NCBI GenBank assembly: GCA_905213895.1
Contig: CAJMKE010000005.1
Location: 62,001-126,000 of the forward strand
From: an uncultured Alistipes sp.
GTDB lineage: Bacteria; Bacteroidota; Bacteroidia; Bacteroidales; Rikenellaceae
Direction of reading: 5' to 3'
Length of the DNA stretch: 64,000 nucleotides
Shown here piece after piece: positions 34,923 through 43,581 of this stretch. Each line of letters starts with the position of its first letter. Within the stretch, counting starts at the first letter, position 1. Below the pieces are notes generated by a model that had not been told where the DNA came from, made no database searches, and saw only the letters and a list, made by a program, of their open reading frames with translations. The translations under genes and the position numbers were made by a program.

Positions 34923-37061
34923 CTATTTCAGATACTTGTCGAGCCAGCCGAAGAATTCGCGGTTCCAGACGAGCGAGTTCTGCGGTTTGAACACCTGGTG
35001 CGCTTCGTCCTCGAACTCGACGAGCCGCGCCGGAATGCCGCGGACGCGGGCGGCGGTGAAGGCTTCGAGCGACTGCGTGTAAGGGATGCGGAAGTCGTAC
35101 TCGCCGGTGAATATCAGTATCGGCGTGTCCCATTTGTCCACCGACTTGTGAGGCGAATTAGCATACGAACGCATCGCCACGGCGTTGCTCTTGTCCCAGT
35201 AGTTGCCTCCGTAGTCGTTGTTCACGAAGAACAACTCTTCGGTTTCGCCGTACATCGAGTCGAAATCGAAGATTCCGCAATGGGCGATGAATGCCTTGAA
35301 ACGCTTGTCGTGGTGTCCGGCGAGATAGTATACCGAGTAACCTCCGTAGGATGCGCCGACGCAGCCCAAACGGTTCTCGTCGCACCAAGGCTCTTTCGCC
35401 ACGTCGTCGATTGCCGAGAGATAGTCGCGTATGTTCTGCCCCGAATAGTCGCCCGAAATCTGGTCGAGCCACTCCTGCCCGAACGACGGCAGACCGCGGC
35501 GGTTAGGCGCGACTACGATGTAGCCCTGCGCCGCCATGAGTTGGAAATTCCAACGGTAACTCCAAAATTGCGAAACCACGCTTTGAGGTCCTCCCTGACA
35601 GTAGAGCAGGGCAGGATATTTCTTCGCAGGGTCGAAATCGGGCGGCAGAATCACCCACGTAAGCATCTGCTTGCCGTCGGTGGTGCGCACCCAGCGTTTC
35701 CGGACCTCTCCCATGCGGATATTGTCGTAAATCTCCTTGTTTACGGAGGTTATCTGCGTGAGCGCACCGCTCGTCAAATCGACGTCGAAGAGTTCCGTCG
35801 ACATCGAGATTGTCGTTACGGCTGCGATGCATCGTCCGCCCGCCATGGTGAATGCGTTTATGTCGTGGTCGCCCGAGGTTACGACCTCCACTTCGCCTCC
35901 GTCGGGCGAAACGCGGCAAATCTGGTGCGTCGCTTCGATAGGTGCGATGAACCATATCGTGTCATCGTCGCCCCAGACGACGTTGGCGGCATTGTAGTCG
36001 AAATCCTCGGTCAGGTCGCGCATTATCGCCGTGCGGCAGTCGAATACGAACAGACGCTCCTTGTCCGACTCGTTGCCCGCGCGGCGTTGCGAGCGGAACG
36101 CTATTCTGAATCCGTCGGGCGACCATACCGGGTATTTGTCGTAACCGACGAACGGCATCGCGTCGGCGACTTTGCCGTTGTAGCGCACCTGCCCGTCCAC
36201 AATCGGTTTGCAGATATTCTGCGTCGCACCGTTTTCGAGCATGTAGACGAATATGTCCGAGTCGGTCGATTGGGCATACTCCGTTCCCGTCAGCGGCTTG
36301 CACGTGTAGGCGAGCATCCGTCCGTCGGGACTCCATGCGATTTCGTCGCCGTCGAAATACGGCGCGAGCGGCGTGTCCCATGCGGCGTCCCCACCGATGA
36401 TGTCGGTCTCGTTCTTCAACGATTTTCCGTCGGTTTCGGCGATGAAGATGTGCGAGTAGTCGCCCTCGTCCCAGTAATCCCAGTGGCGGCACATCAGGTC
36501 GTCGTATATGCGTGCTTTCGATTTCGGCATATCCTTGTGGACGTCGGAGGATTTCACCTCCTTCACGTGTACGCGGCGGGTATAATATATGTGTTTGCCG
36601 TCGGGTGCGAGTCCGAAACTCTCTATGCCGCCTTCGATGTCGGAGATTTGCCGAGCCGATTCTCCGTTAGCATCCATCGCCCATACCTGCATCGAGCCGC
36701 TGCGGTTGGACATGAACCATATTTCGCTGCCGTCTTCATTCCAAGCGGGCGAAACGTTGTTCGACGACGTGTCGGTGAGTTCTTTCGACGAGCCGTCCGA
36801 CATGTCGTGAGCGACGATGACGGTAACACCTCGGTTTTCCGCCATATTGTAGCGGGTGATGGTGTAGAGCAGCGTCTTGCCGTCGGGCGAGAGCGCGGCG
36901 GAGCCGATGCGCCCCATTTTCCACATCACCTCCGGTGTGAGCCGTCCGGCGGCAATCTCCTCCGCTGTCAGCGAATTGTCTATTTCGAGCGGTGCGGGCG
37001 CATCCTTGCAGCCGCCCAGCCCAAGTGTCATAAGAGCCATAAACAAAACGGATTTTTTCAT
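34923..37061 (-). CDS. S9-family prolyl-oligopeptidase-like peptidase (DPP-type), lipoprotein
   Basis: The 712-residue product has a lipoprotein signal (KKSVLFMALMTLGLGGC). A seven-bladed propeller N-terminus has repeated SPDG motifs (SAALSPDGKTLLY, PAWNEDGSEIWF, IAWSPDGRMLAY, PVWSPDGFRIAF). A C-terminal alpha/beta-hydrolase domain has the nucleophile in GASYGG, an Asp in GEYDFRIP and His in EDEAHQVF, the catalytic triad of subfamily S9C. Such enzymes release short peptides in the periplasm or on the cell surface. It is divergent from the NUDIX gene with 39 bases between starts, and has its own terminator. Confidence 0.94.
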   Translation of the reverse strand: MKKSVLFMALMTLGLGGCKDAPAPLEIDNSLTAEEIAAGRLTPEVMWKMGRIGSAALSPDGKTLLYTITRYNMAENRGVTVIVAHDMSDGSSKELTDTSSNNVSPAWNEDGSEIWFMSNRSGSMQVWAMDANGESARQISDIEGGIESFGLAPDGKHIYYTRRVHVKEVKSSDVHKDMPKSKARIYDDLMCRHWDYWDEGDYSHIFIAETDGKSLKNETDIIGGDAAWDTPLAPYFDGDEIAWSPDGRMLAYTCKPLTGTEYAQSTDSDIFVYMLENGATQNICKPIVDGQVRYNGKVADAMPFVGYDKYPVWSPDGFRIAFRSQRRAGNESDKERLFVFDCRTAIMRDLTEDFDYNAANVVWGDDDTIWFIAPIEATHQICRVSPDGGEVEVVTSGDHDINAFTMAGGRCIAAVTTISMSTELFDVDLTSGALTQITSVNKEIYDNIRMGEVRKRWVRTTDGKQMLTWVILPPDFDPAKKYPALLYCQGGPQSVVSQFWSYRWNFQLMAAQGYIVVAPNRRGLPSFGQEWLDQISGDYSGQNIRDYLSAIDDVAKEPWCDENRLGCVGASYGGYSVYYLAGHHDKRFKAFIAHCGIFDFDSMYGETEELFFVNNDYGGNYWDKSNAVAMRSYANSPHKSVDKWDTPILIFTGEYDFRIPYTQSLEAFTAARVRGIPARLVEFEDEAHQVFKPQNSLVWNREFFGWLDKYLK

Positions 37062-37071
37062 AAATTTTATA

Positions 37072-37079
37072 TATTTTTG
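37072..37079 (+). promoter_or_regulatory. -7 promoter element of NUDIX-porX
   Basis: TATTTTTG on the plus strand matches TAnnTTTG, 21 bases before the NUDIX start codon. An AT-rich tract with a T-run precedes it. Confidence 0.55.
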
Positions 37080-37100
37080 TATTCAAAATTTCATCATCGA

Positions 37101-37757
37101 ATGAACCCTTTGCACAAAACCGTATATTTCGGCGACAAGTCGTTCCATTTCGTTTCGGAGTCGGAGTACGACCCTGCGGCGTTCGACAGCATCGCGACCC
37201 ATGTCTGGACTGCCGCCGACGGAACGCTTTCGCCTGCGAATATAGTAAAATTTTTCGGGAAATACGATGCTCTCGTCTATTGCGTCGGCGACGGCTGCGA
37301 CAGTATCGATGCCGAATTCTTTCTGTGGTCGTCCGCTTTCAAGCGCGTATTCGCTGCCGGCGGCATCGTCGCCAATCCCCGCGGCGAGGTGGTGATGATA
37401 CGCCGCAACGACCGTTGGGATTTGCCGAAAGGGCATATCGAGGCTGGCGAGAGTGCCGAGGAGTGCGCCGTCCGCGAGATTGCGGAGGAGACGGGCGTGC
37501 AGGGTGCGAAAATTGCAACCTTTCTGTGCAATACGATGCATGCCTATGACGTTTACGGAGTGTGGGAACTGAAAACGACGCACTGGTATCTGCTTTCGAC
37601 CGACGGCGATTGCGATTTGATGCCGCAGGCGAGCGAGGGCATAGAGCGTGCCGAGTGGTGCGACGTGCCGACGACGGAGCGGAACTTGCGGAATACGTAT
37701 CCGACAATCCGCCGCGTGTTCGATAAATATGAAGAGATAAAAGACAAGATATGGTAA
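37101..37757 (+). CDS. NUDIX hydrolase
   Basis: The ATG at 37101 gives 218 residues; the long open frame upstream is antisense to the peptidase. A full Nudix box is present (GHIEAGESAEECAVREIAEE followed by TGV), matching G-x5-E-x7-REU-x-EE-x-GU, in a domain beginning at about residue 95 (AAGGIVANPRGEVVMIRRND, WDLPKGH). The first 90 residues are unassigned. NUDIX enzymes hydrolyse nucleoside diphosphates linked to another group. It overlaps porX by seven bases, so the two are translationally coupled, which hints at a joint role or a conserved neighbourhood. Confidence 0.93.
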   Translation: MNPLHKTVYFGDKSFHFVSESEYDPAAFDSIATHVWTAADGTLSPANIVKFFGKYDALVYCVGDGCDSIDAEFFLWSSAFKRVFAAGGIVANPRGEVVMIRRNDRWDLPKGHIEAGESAEECAVREIAEETGVQGAKIATFLCNTMHAYDVYGVWELKTTHWYLLSTDGDCDLMPQASEGIERAEWCDVPTTERNLRNTYPTIRRVFDKYEEIKDKIW

Positions 37758-39301
37758 GGATTCTTTGGGTAGACGACGAAATCGAATTGCTGAAACCGCA
37801 TATTCTCGTGTTGCAGTCGAAGGGCTATGTCGTGGATACGTGCAACAACGGCTACGATGCCATCGACATGGCGACCGAAACCGCCTACGACATGATTATT
37901 CTCGACGAGATGATGCCGGGCATGACCGGTCTCGAAACACTGCCTCTGATAAAGGACGTGCGACCTACTACGCCCGTTATCATGGTTACCAAGAGCGAGG
38001 AGGAAAATATCATGGATAAGGCAATCGGCTCGAAAATCGCCGACTATATCATCAAGCCCGTGAATCCGAGCCAGATGGTGCTGCTCATAAAAAAGCATGT
38101 CCACTCGCAGCAACTCGTTACCGAACAGACGACCGCCGACTATCGCGCCGAGTTCGGACGCATCGCCCAGATGGTGCAGAACGCATCGTCGTTCGCGCAG
38201 TGGAGCAATCTCTACCGCAAACTCGTCGGCTGGGACATCGAACTGTCGTCGTCCAATGACGACAGCGTCAGGGAGATTCTGCAATACCAGAAAAACGAAG
38301 CCAATCAGGAGTTCTGCAAGTTCGTGTGCCGCAACTACAAGGACTGGATTAACCGCCGCGACGACGATACGCCGGTGATGTCGCATACGCTGATGCGCAA
38401 CAGGATTTTTCCGGTCGTCGATGCGCACGATAAGACAACGCTGCTGCTTATCGACAATTTCCGCTACGACCAGTGGCGGTCGATAAATTCGCTCCTGCGC
38501 GGATATTACGACGTCGCTGTCGAGGATTTCTATTGTGCGATTCTGCCTACCGCGACCCAGTACGCCCGCAATGCGATTTTCGCCGGACTGATGCCGCTCG
38601 CGATAGACAAACTGATGCCGAACAAGTGGTTGAACGACAATGAGGAGGGCGGCAAGAACCAGTACGAGGAGGACTTCCTGCGCCGCCAGATTGCCCAGAG
38701 CGGCAAACGCTACAAATGCTCGTTCGACAAACTCGTCCGTCCCGAGGCGGGGCGCAAACTGATAGACAATATCCGCCATGTCTACGATGCCGATTTTTCG
38801 GTCATAGTCTATAATTTCCTCGACATCCTTTCGCATGCCCGCACCGAAACCGATGTCATTCGCGAACTGACGGAGGACGATGCGTCGTTCCGCTCGCTCA
38901 CCCGCTCGTGGTTCGAACACTCCGACCTGTTCACGCTGCTGCGCATGCTTTCGGAGCAGGGACATACGGTAATCATCACCTCCGACCACGGTACGGTACG
39001 TGTGGACAATCCGATAAAGGTGCAGGGCGACCGCGAAACGTCGGCGAACCTGCGCTACAAGACGGGGCGCAATCTGGCGTATAATTATAAGGAGGTGTAC
39101 GAAATTACCAAACCGGAGGAGGTGCAGTTGCCGTCGATAAATCTGTCGTCGAGTTACATTTTCGCCTATAACCACGATTTTCTGGTCTATAACAACGATG
39201 CCAACCGCCATATCCGCTACTATCGCGATACGTTCCAGCACGGCGGCATCTCGATGGAGGAGATGATAGTGCCTTATATCGTCCTCCAACCGAAACGGTA
39301 G
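37751..39301 (+). CDS. porX: PorX, response regulator with PglZ-type phosphatase domain (T9SS/fimbriae regulator)
   Basis: The 516-residue product starts with a receiver domain (WVDDEIELLKPH, phospho-acceptor Asp52 in ILDEMMPGMTG, VTKSEEEN, YIIKPVNP). A linker and a PglZ/alkaline-phosphatase-superfamily domain follow (LLLIDNFRYDQW, LPTATQYARNAIFAGLMP, IITSDHGTVRV, QHGGISMEEMIVP). This is PorX, which with histidine kinase PorY controls type IX secretion genes; its phosphatase cleaves cyclic oligonucleotides in studied species. porY and the secretion genes are not in this window. It ends before a hairpin and repeat block that separates it from tsaE. Confidence 0.97.
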   Translation: MVRILWVDDEIELLKPHILVLQSKGYVVDTCNNGYDAIDMATETAYDMIILDEMMPGMTGLETLPLIKDVRPTTPVIMVTKSEEENIMDKAIGSKIADYIIKPVNPSQMVLLIKKHVHSQQLVTEQTTADYRAEFGRIAQMVQNASSFAQWSNLYRKLVGWDIELSSSNDDSVREILQYQKNEANQEFCKFVCRNYKDWINRRDDDTPVMSHTLMRNRIFPVVDAHDKTTLLLIDNFRYDQWRSINSLLRGYYDVAVEDFYCAILPTATQYARNAIFAGLMPLAIDKLMPNKWLNDNEEGGKNQYEEDFLRRQIAQSGKRYKCSFDKLVRPEAGRKLIDNIRHVYDADFSVIVYNFLDILSHARTETDVIRELTEDDASFRSLTRSWFEHSDLFTLLRMLSEQGHTVIITSDHGTVRVDNPIKVQGDRETSANLRYKTGRNLAYNYKEVYEITKPEEVQLPSINLSSSYIFAYNHDFLVYNNDANRHIRYYRDTFQHGGISMEEMIVPYIVLQPKR

Positions 39302-39306
39302 TCCTT

Positions 39307-39333
39307 ACAGCCCTTAACGGCATTAAGGGCTGT
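39307..39333. repeat. Palindromic unit related to the 9-bp repeats, after porX
   Basis: ACAGCCCTTAA and TTAAGGGCTGT form an 11-bp perfect stem around CGGCA. It resembles the repeat family but is a single palindrome, directly after the porX stop. Confidence 0.6.
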
Positions 39334-39345
39334 ATGCTGAATATT

Positions 39346-39378
39346 AAACTGGGATGGTTTCCGACCATCCCAGTTTTT
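39346..39378 (+). terminator. Intrinsic terminator of NUDIX-porX
   Basis: AAACTGGGATGGT pairs with ACCATCCCAGTTT over 13 bases and is followed by T residues. The flanking A-run makes it bidirectional. Confidence 0.9.
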
Positions 39379-39388
39379 GTAGGGTCAA

Positions 39389-39430
39389 TAAGGTCTTTAA
39401 GGTCCTTAAAGACTTTAAGGACTTTAACGG
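39389..39430. repeat. 9-bp-period palindromic repeat, copy 5
   Basis: Four-plus regular units: TAAGGTCTT, TAAGGTCCT, TAAAGACTT, TAAGGACTT and TAACGG. It lies between the porX terminator and the 3' end of the AT-rich membrane-protein pair, and with the copy at 41107 flanks that cassette. Confidence 0.82.
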
Positions 39431-39437
39431 TTGCGTG

Positions 39438-39962
39438 TTATTCCTCGCGGAAGGTTCTTTCATCGCTTGATCTGTATACCTTGCCGGTTGTACTGTAATA
39501 TCTGCCGTCTCCAAACAGACCATCGTTTTTGGTTACTTCATCGCCATTGTCGAGTACGAATTTTTTCCCTCCTTCTCCGAGCAGTCCTTTGGATGCAACG
39601 ACTAATATTAGGAGTGCCAACAGTAACAATGTTATTATTACCAGTACGACGACCGATGTGACGCAACTCAATACGAAAACTGCGCCTATCGTTACGAGTG
39701 TCAATACCGAGCGACCTAATGCTACAAGCGGAGTTTTCGATGCGATTATCGACTCTGCGAGATTGTACCCCCATATCATTATCAGCGAACCTCCCACACC
39801 TATAAGAGTGGTATTGGAAACGTATTGGAAAATCATTCCGCCACCGAATGCGACACCGCTCAATGCTGCTGCCAGAATGGATAACGGCAACAGCCAGTTG
39901 TTTGCAGAAACTTTTTCGCCCCAGATTTTGTCTATGAATAGAATATAGGATAAGAATTTCAT
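39438..39962 (-). CDS. Membrane protein of unknown function (cassette B, gene 2)
   Basis: A 174-residue product with four hydrophobic segments in the first 125 residues (about 22-42, 50-65, 80-100 and 102-125, the last VVVLVIITLLLLALLILVVA) and a hydrophilic C-terminal tail (GLFGDGRYYSTTGKVYRSSD). I do not recognise a family. It follows the upstream hypothetical gene by 31 bases, in the same RNA-led unit. The tail is predicted to be soluble and could carry the activity. Its base composition is more AT-rich than the flanking porX and tsaE, in keeping with transfer. Confidence 0.78.
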   Translation of the reverse strand: MKFLSYILFIDKIWGEKVSANNWLLPLSILAAALSGVAFGGGMIFQYVSNTTLIGVGGSLIMIWGYNLAESIIASKTPLVALGRSVLTLVTIGAVFVLSCVTSVVVLVIITLLLLALLILVVASKGLLGEGGKKFVLDNGDEVTKNDGLFGDGRYYSTTGKVYRSSDERTFREE

Positions 39963-39993
39963 AATCTAATATGTTTTAATGTTTGTATTATGG

Positions 39994-40785
39994 TTAAATG
40001 TTCAGATTCATCAATTCGGGCGCGATAAATTTATAGTACGCTATCAGCGTTCCTATGATGACGGCAGTAGTGATGAACAGCGAAGCCGTGTATTTGTTCA
40101 GCGGGGAATATGATACGGTTCCAGAACCATTTGTGTCGGGATTCCCGTCGAAAGCCTTGCATCGGCAGAATTTGACGTATGCGACTATCATCAGAATCAG
40201 CCAAATATATGAGAAACCGAAGTCCTTCATAAATGTCTGATCCCAGTATTCACTATCGAAAGATTCCATAAGCCAAGTACGGACAAATTTGAAATACAAG
40301 TTTCTACATAACTTAAAAATTGTGGCTATACATAAGATATTTATCCACTTTATGCTGTTTTGTGAAATGGAATTGTTCCTTATGATTATCGAATAGGCAT
40401 ACAGACAGCCTATGATACTAATATAATAGATCGGTATTGGGAGTGATGTTTTGTATAAAAACTGTATTATATCGATTGCAAAAAGTAATTCTATTCCGAT
40501 TAGTGTATATATCATAAGTTTGGTCGGACGATTGAGCGGAATCGTGCTTAAAATGATAAATCCGATTGTGTATAATAAATAAGATGAAATATCAATTACA
40601 TTGATATATAAAATGATTCTATTTATATCGTTATATAAGAAATCAACCCCAAAGAATATTAACGAGGTATCCCTTATGTGTGGGATAATAAGTCCGATAA
40701 TCAAAAATATCGCCGCTGCGATTTGTTTGACTTTCACGCTTTTCTTCAATGGCGGCGCGATTTGTTCCTGTAAAAGTTGATTCAT
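39994..40785 (-). CDS. Polytopic membrane protein of unknown function (cassette B, gene 1)
   Basis: The ATG at 40785 (MNQLLQEQIAPPLKKSVKVK) is chosen over the TTG at 40824, which lies in the conserved RNA-B tail. The 263-residue product has about seven hydrophobic segments starting at residue 21 (QIAAAIFLIIGLIIP) and ending near the C-terminus (LFITTAVIIGTLIAYYKF), with a hydrophilic loop KAFDGNPDTNGSGT. No family recognised. Codons are strongly AT-biased (many ATA, TTA, AAA, AAT), unlike all neighbours, which points to horizontal acquisition. It sits 45-50 bases downstream of the U-rich end of structured RNA B. Confidence 0.8.
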   Translation of the reverse strand: MNQLLQEQIAPPLKKSVKVKQIAAAIFLIIGLIIPHIRDTSLIFFGVDFLYNDINRIILYINVIDISSYLLYTIGFIILSTIPLNRPTKLMIYTLIGIELLFAIDIIQFLYKTSLPIPIYYISIIGCLYAYSIIIRNNSISQNSIKWINILCIATIFKLCRNLYFKFVRTWLMESFDSEYWDQTFMKDFGFSYIWLILMIVAYVKFCRCKAFDGNPDTNGSGTVSYSPLNKYTASLFITTAVIIGTLIAYYKFIAPELMNLNI

Positions 40786-40830
40786 AAATTTAAGTTTTTT
40801 GAATGGTTGCGACCCGCACCTCAATCGCCG

Positions 40831-41043
40831 ATAATAAAAAAGAAAGCGTGGTGCCGAAAACTTATTTCCGAAATGTAGGTCGTAGGATTACCTTTGAATT
40901 AGAAACAAGCATCAAACTCCCACGCCTATATCCGTATGAAACGGATACGACGCGGTAAAATGGCTCGCTTATTCCCAATTCAAATGAATTTCCTACGTTC
41001 ACATTTCGAGAATAAACTTACACTTTCCGTGTTCGTTAAAATG
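40831..41043 (-). ncRNA. Structured RNA B (three-copy family), leader of the AT-rich membrane cassette
   Basis: On the minus strand this repeats the RNA A plan, with long identical blocks (AACACGGAAAGTGTAAGTTT, AACGTAGGAAATTC, CATTTTACCGCGTC, TTTTCGGCACCACGCTTTC). Helices in plus coordinates: CGAAATGT/ACATTTCG (41009-41001 with 40876-40869); CGTAGGA/TCCTACG (40997-40991 with 40887-40881); TTTGAATT/AATTCAAA (40984-40977 with 40900-40893); AATAAGC/GCTTGTT (40973-40967 with 40910-40904); apical TATCCGT/ACGGATA (40946-40928). Where sequence differs from RNA A, both strands change together, which is direct covariation. CCACGC (40851-40846) can pair with GCGTGG, followed by U-rich CTTTCTTTTTTATTAT. 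The motif TTGAGGTGCG after it (40824-40815) also occurs after RNA A. Confidence 0.78.
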
Positions 41044-41049
41044 TTCGTA

Positions 41050-41080
41050 CAAAGGTATGTAAAAGTCGGGTAAATTGCAA
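41050..41080 (-). promoter_or_regulatory. Complete -33/-7 promoter of structured RNA B
   Basis: On the minus strand TTG (41080-41078), a 20-base spacer and TACCTTTG (41057-41050) form a full Bacteroidetes promoter. The conserved RNA begins about seven bases downstream. Confidence 0.78.
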
Positions 41081-41106
41081 CACCGAAATCCGGTGCCGAA
41101 AAATTT

Positions 41107-41153
41107 CAAGGTCATTAAAATCCTTAATGACCTTAAAGACCCTAACGACTTTA
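41107..41153. repeat. 9-bp-period palindromic repeat, copy 6
   Basis: Degenerate units CAAGGTCAT, TAAAATCCT, TAATGACCT, TAAAGACCC, TAACGACTT lie between the divergent promoters of RNA B and tsaE. Confidence 0.75.
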
Positions 41154-41175
41154 TCCCGATGTCGCGGAAAATGTT

Positions 41176-41183
41176 TATCTTTG
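41176..41183 (+). promoter_or_regulatory. -7 promoter element of tsaE
   Basis: TATCTTTG matches TAnnTTTG, 24 bases before the tsaE ATG. Confidence 0.55.
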
Positions 41184-41207
41184 CGACGAACTAAATTGCA
41201 AACAGTG

Positions 41208-41624
41208 ATGAAAACCGTTTCGATAGATTCGCTTTCCGAACTGCCCGAAGTGGCGGACGCCGTCGTGGAGTCGCTCGACGGACGCACGGTGGTGGCTTTC
41301 TGCGGCGCGATGGGTGCCGGCAAGACGACCCTTATCAGTGCCATAATGGAGCGTCTGGGGTCGCGCGATACGGTAACCAGCCCGACTTTCGCGCTCGTGA
41401 ACCAGTACTACACCGGCGACCGCAAACCGGTGTACCATTTCGATTTCTATCGCATAAACTCCGTTGCCGAGGCTTTCGACCTCGGTTACGAGGAGTACTT
41501 CTACTCGGGCGATTTGTGCCTCGTCGAGTGGCCCGAGAAAATCGAGGAGTTGCTGCCCGAGGACGCCATGATTGTGCGTATCGAGGTTACGGGCGAACAC
41601 GAGCGCCGATTCGACATCTGTTAG
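41208..41624 (+). CDS. tsaE: tRNA t6A biosynthesis ATPase TsaE
   Basis: The ATG at 41208 gives 138 residues, the family size; the upstream open codons lie in repeat and promoter. Walker A GAMGAGKT at 33-40, the TsaE signature TSPTFALVNQYY, YHFDFYRI and the C-terminal CLVEWPEKIEELLP are all present. TsaE hydrolyses ATP to reset the TsaBD complex that makes N6-threonylcarbamoyladenosine on ANN-decoding tRNAs. In Bacteroidetes I recall porX and tsaE being neighbours; here the RNA-B cassette separates them. It is followed by panC after 136 bases. Confidence 0.96.
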   Translation: MKTVSIDSLSELPEVADAVVESLDGRTVVAFCGAMGAGKTTLISAIMERLGSRDTVTSPTFALVNQYYTGDRKPVYHFDFYRINSVAEAFDLGYEEYFYSGDLCLVEWPEKIEELLPEDAMIVRIEVTGEHERRFDIC

Positions 41625-41722
41625 TGCCGGTCGCTATGCTCCGTATGACGTTTTTTACGAGCCTATTTGCCGAATACGGGTTTAATTTCGCCGAAAAATA
41701 ACTATCCGTTTTGTTTTTTTTA

Positions 41723-41730
41723 TAACTTTG
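41723..41730 (+). promoter_or_regulatory. -7 promoter element of panC-panD
   Basis: TAACTTTG matches TAnnTTTG, 30 bases before the panC ATG, preceded by a T-rich tract that may end tsaE transcription. Confidence 0.5.
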
Positions 41731-41760
41731 CGCCGCTATATGTAATTGCATATATCGGAA

Positions 41761-42597
41761 ATGAAAGCATTTGCAACAGTTAAGGAGTTGCGTGAGGCTC
41801 TTCGGGTCGTTCGCAACGGAAAAGTGGGTTTCGTTCCCACGATGGGCGCACTTCACGAAGGTCATATTTCGCTCGTGGAGCGTGCGCGCAAGGAGTGCGA
41901 CACCGTGGTAGTCAGCGTGTTCGTCAATCCGACACAGTTCAATGACAAAACCGACCTCAAAAATTATCCGCGGACGCCGGAAGCCGATGCCGCGATGCTC
42001 GAAGCCGCCGGAGTTGACTATGTGCTGTTCCCGACCGTCGAGGAGATTTATCCCGAACCCGATACCCGCGTGTTCGAATTCGGACTCGTCGATAAGGTTA
42101 TGGAGGGTGCGACGCGTCCCGGACATTTCAACGGCGTTGCGCAGGTCGTAAGCCGTCTGTTCGCCATCGTCGAGCCGGACAAGGCGTATTTCGGCGAGAA
42201 GGATTTCCAGCAGATTGCCGTCATACGCGCGATGGTTGCCCAGTTGGGGCTGAAAGTCGAAATCGTCGACTGCCCGATTATCCGCGATACCGACGGTCTC
42301 GCCCGTTCGTCGCGCAACACATTGCTCGACAAGGTGCACCGTGCAGCCGCACCGCATATCTACGAGGTGCTGTCAGCCGCCGCATCGAAAACCGGCGAGA
42401 TGACGCCCGACGAACTTTCGGCATGGGTAGTGGAGCAGGTGAATGCCGAACCGTTGCTCGAAACCATATATTTTCAGGCGGTGGACGCACTGACGATGCA
42501 GCAGGTTCATTCGTGGGACGAAAGCCCGCGCATTCAGGGCTGCATAGCAGTTCAGGCGGGTGCGATACGCTTGATAGACAACATAAAACTGAAATAG
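41761..42597 (+). CDS. panC: Pantoate--beta-alanine ligase (pantothenate synthetase)
   Basis: The ATG at 41761 ([14 protein letters not shown]) gives 278 residues of normal length; a TTG five codons upstream is less likely. The nucleotidyl-transferase HIGH-like motif is in [11 protein letters not shown] (His34, His37), with [36 protein letters not shown] and DGLARSSRN (the KMSKS-equivalent) following in order. It joins pantoate and beta-alanine with ATP in the cytoplasm, the last step of pantothenate synthesis. panD follows by 13 bases and supplies beta-alanine, so the two form a pathway operon. panB is not in view. Confidence 0.98.
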   Translation: MKAFATVKELREALRVVRNGKVGFVPTMGALHEGHISLVERARKECDTVVVSVFVNPTQFNDKTDLKNYPRTPEADAAMLEAAGVDYVLFPTVEEIYPEPDTRVFEFGLVDKVMEGATRPGHFNGVAQVVSRLFAIVEPDKAYFGEKDFQQIAVIRAMVAQLGLKVEIVDCPIIRDTDGLARSSRNTLLDKVHRAAAPHIYEVLSAAASKTGEMTPDELSAWVVEQVNAEPLLETIYFQAVDALTMQQVHSWDESPRIQGCIAVQAGAIRLIDNIKLK

Positions 42598-42610
42598 AGA
42601 AGATACCGAT

Positions 42611-42964
42611 ATGATTATCGAGATACTGAAATCCAAGATACACCGCGTACACGTAACCGAAGCCAATGTCGATTATGTCGGAAGCATCACCATCGACGAA
42701 TCGCTGATGGAGGCTGCCAACATAATCCGCGGCGAGAAGGTGCAGGTGGTGAACGTTACCAATGGCGAACGCCTCGAAACCTACGCCATCCCGGGTCGTC
42801 GCGACAGCGGCGTGATATGCCTGAACGGTGCGGCGGCGCACAAGGCGAGCGTCGGCGACGTCGTAATCATAATCTCTTACGCACAGATGGATTTCGAGGA
42901 GGCGAAGACGTTCGCTCCCCATGTGGTTTTCCCCGATACGGCGACCAACCGCATCGTCGAGTAA
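42611..42964 (+). CDS. panD: Aspartate 1-decarboxylase
   Basis: The 117-residue product matches PanD over its length: [20 protein letters not shown], with the Gly24-Ser25 autocleavage site that creates the pyruvoyl cofactor, then [17 protein letters not shown] and [20 protein letters not shown]. It makes beta-alanine from aspartate for the PanC reaction. The gene lies between panC and the DUF456 gene with gaps of 13 and 15 bases. Confidence 0.98.
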   Translation: MIIEILKSKIHRVHVTEANVDYVGSITIDESLMEAANIIRGEKVQVVNVTNGERLETYAIPGRRDSGVICLNGAAAHKASVGDVVIIISYAQMDFEEAKTFAPHVVFPDTATNRIVE

Positions 42965-42979
42965 TCCGTTTCGGGAAAC

Positions 42980-43492
42980 ATGGACTGGCTGCTCTCCATA
43001 TCGGCTCTGCTGCTCGTTGCAATCGGTATCGTCGGCTGCATCGTGCCGATAATTCCCGGTGTGGTGCTGGCGTACGCCGGTCTGCTGTGTTCCTATTTCT
43101 GCTCTTTTTCGACTGTCCCGACCTCTGCGGTCTGGATATTTCTGCTGCTGACCGTCGCGGTGTCGGTGGCGGACTATTTCCTGCCTGCCTATATGACCAA
43201 ACTCTTCGGCGGCACGAAAGCCGGAATGCGCGGCGCAACGGCGGGTCTGATTGTCGGAATCGTTTTCGGCAATATTCTGGGTGCTATTGCGGGTCCTTTC
43301 GTCGGAGCCGTAATCGGCGAACTGATGCACGATAGTAGCGATACTTCGCGGGCGTTGAAGGTCGGATTCGGTTCGTTCCTTTCGTTCGTCGTCGGCACGG
43401 GAATGAAACTCGCGCTCTCGATAGCGATGCTCGTCCGTGTGTGGGGCGACATCTATCCGGTCGTGCGCGACTGGGCGGTATCGTTTTTCTGA
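42980..43492 (+). CDS. DUF456 membrane protein
   Basis: The 170-residue product is almost wholly hydrophobic, with four to five segments and the DUF456 pattern: GIVGCIVPIIPGVVLAYAGL near the start, SVADYFLPAYMTKLFGGTKAG in the middle (cut here for length), and a Gly-rich segment GNILGAIAGPFVGAVIGE. It is an inner-membrane protein of unknown function. It probably shares the panC-panD transcript, being 15 bases after panD, but no functional link to pantothenate is known. Confidence 0.9.
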   Translation: MDWLLSISALLLVAIGIVGCIVPIIPGVVLAYAGLLCSYFCSFSTVPTSAVWIFLLLTVAVSVADYFLPAYMTKLFGGTKAGMRGATAGLIVGIVFGNILGAIAGPFVGAVIGELMHDSSDTSRALKVGFGSFLSFVVGTGMKLALSIAMLVRVWGDIYPVVRDWAVSFF

Positions 43493-43581
43493 TTCGGAGG
43501 CGATTTTTCAGCATCGGAACAATAAACGGCACAATCCGCACGTTGTAAAAAGGTTAGTTACTCATCCAATTTTAATATGAT

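Noticed and set aside
34890..37100. Open frame of about 730 codons upstream of and in frame with the NUDIX gene
   Set aside because: It is the antisense shadow of the S9 peptidase; the GC-rich codon bias leaves such frames open. The NUDIX start is 37101.
39389..39430. Regular short repeats as a CRISPR array
   Set aside because: The period is 9 bp with no spacers, and no cas genes are present.
1673..41043. tmRNA or tRNA-like identity for the structured RNAs
   Set aside because: There is no acceptor stem with a T-loop consensus and no tag reading frame; the fold is a single long arm with an extra 5' hairpin.
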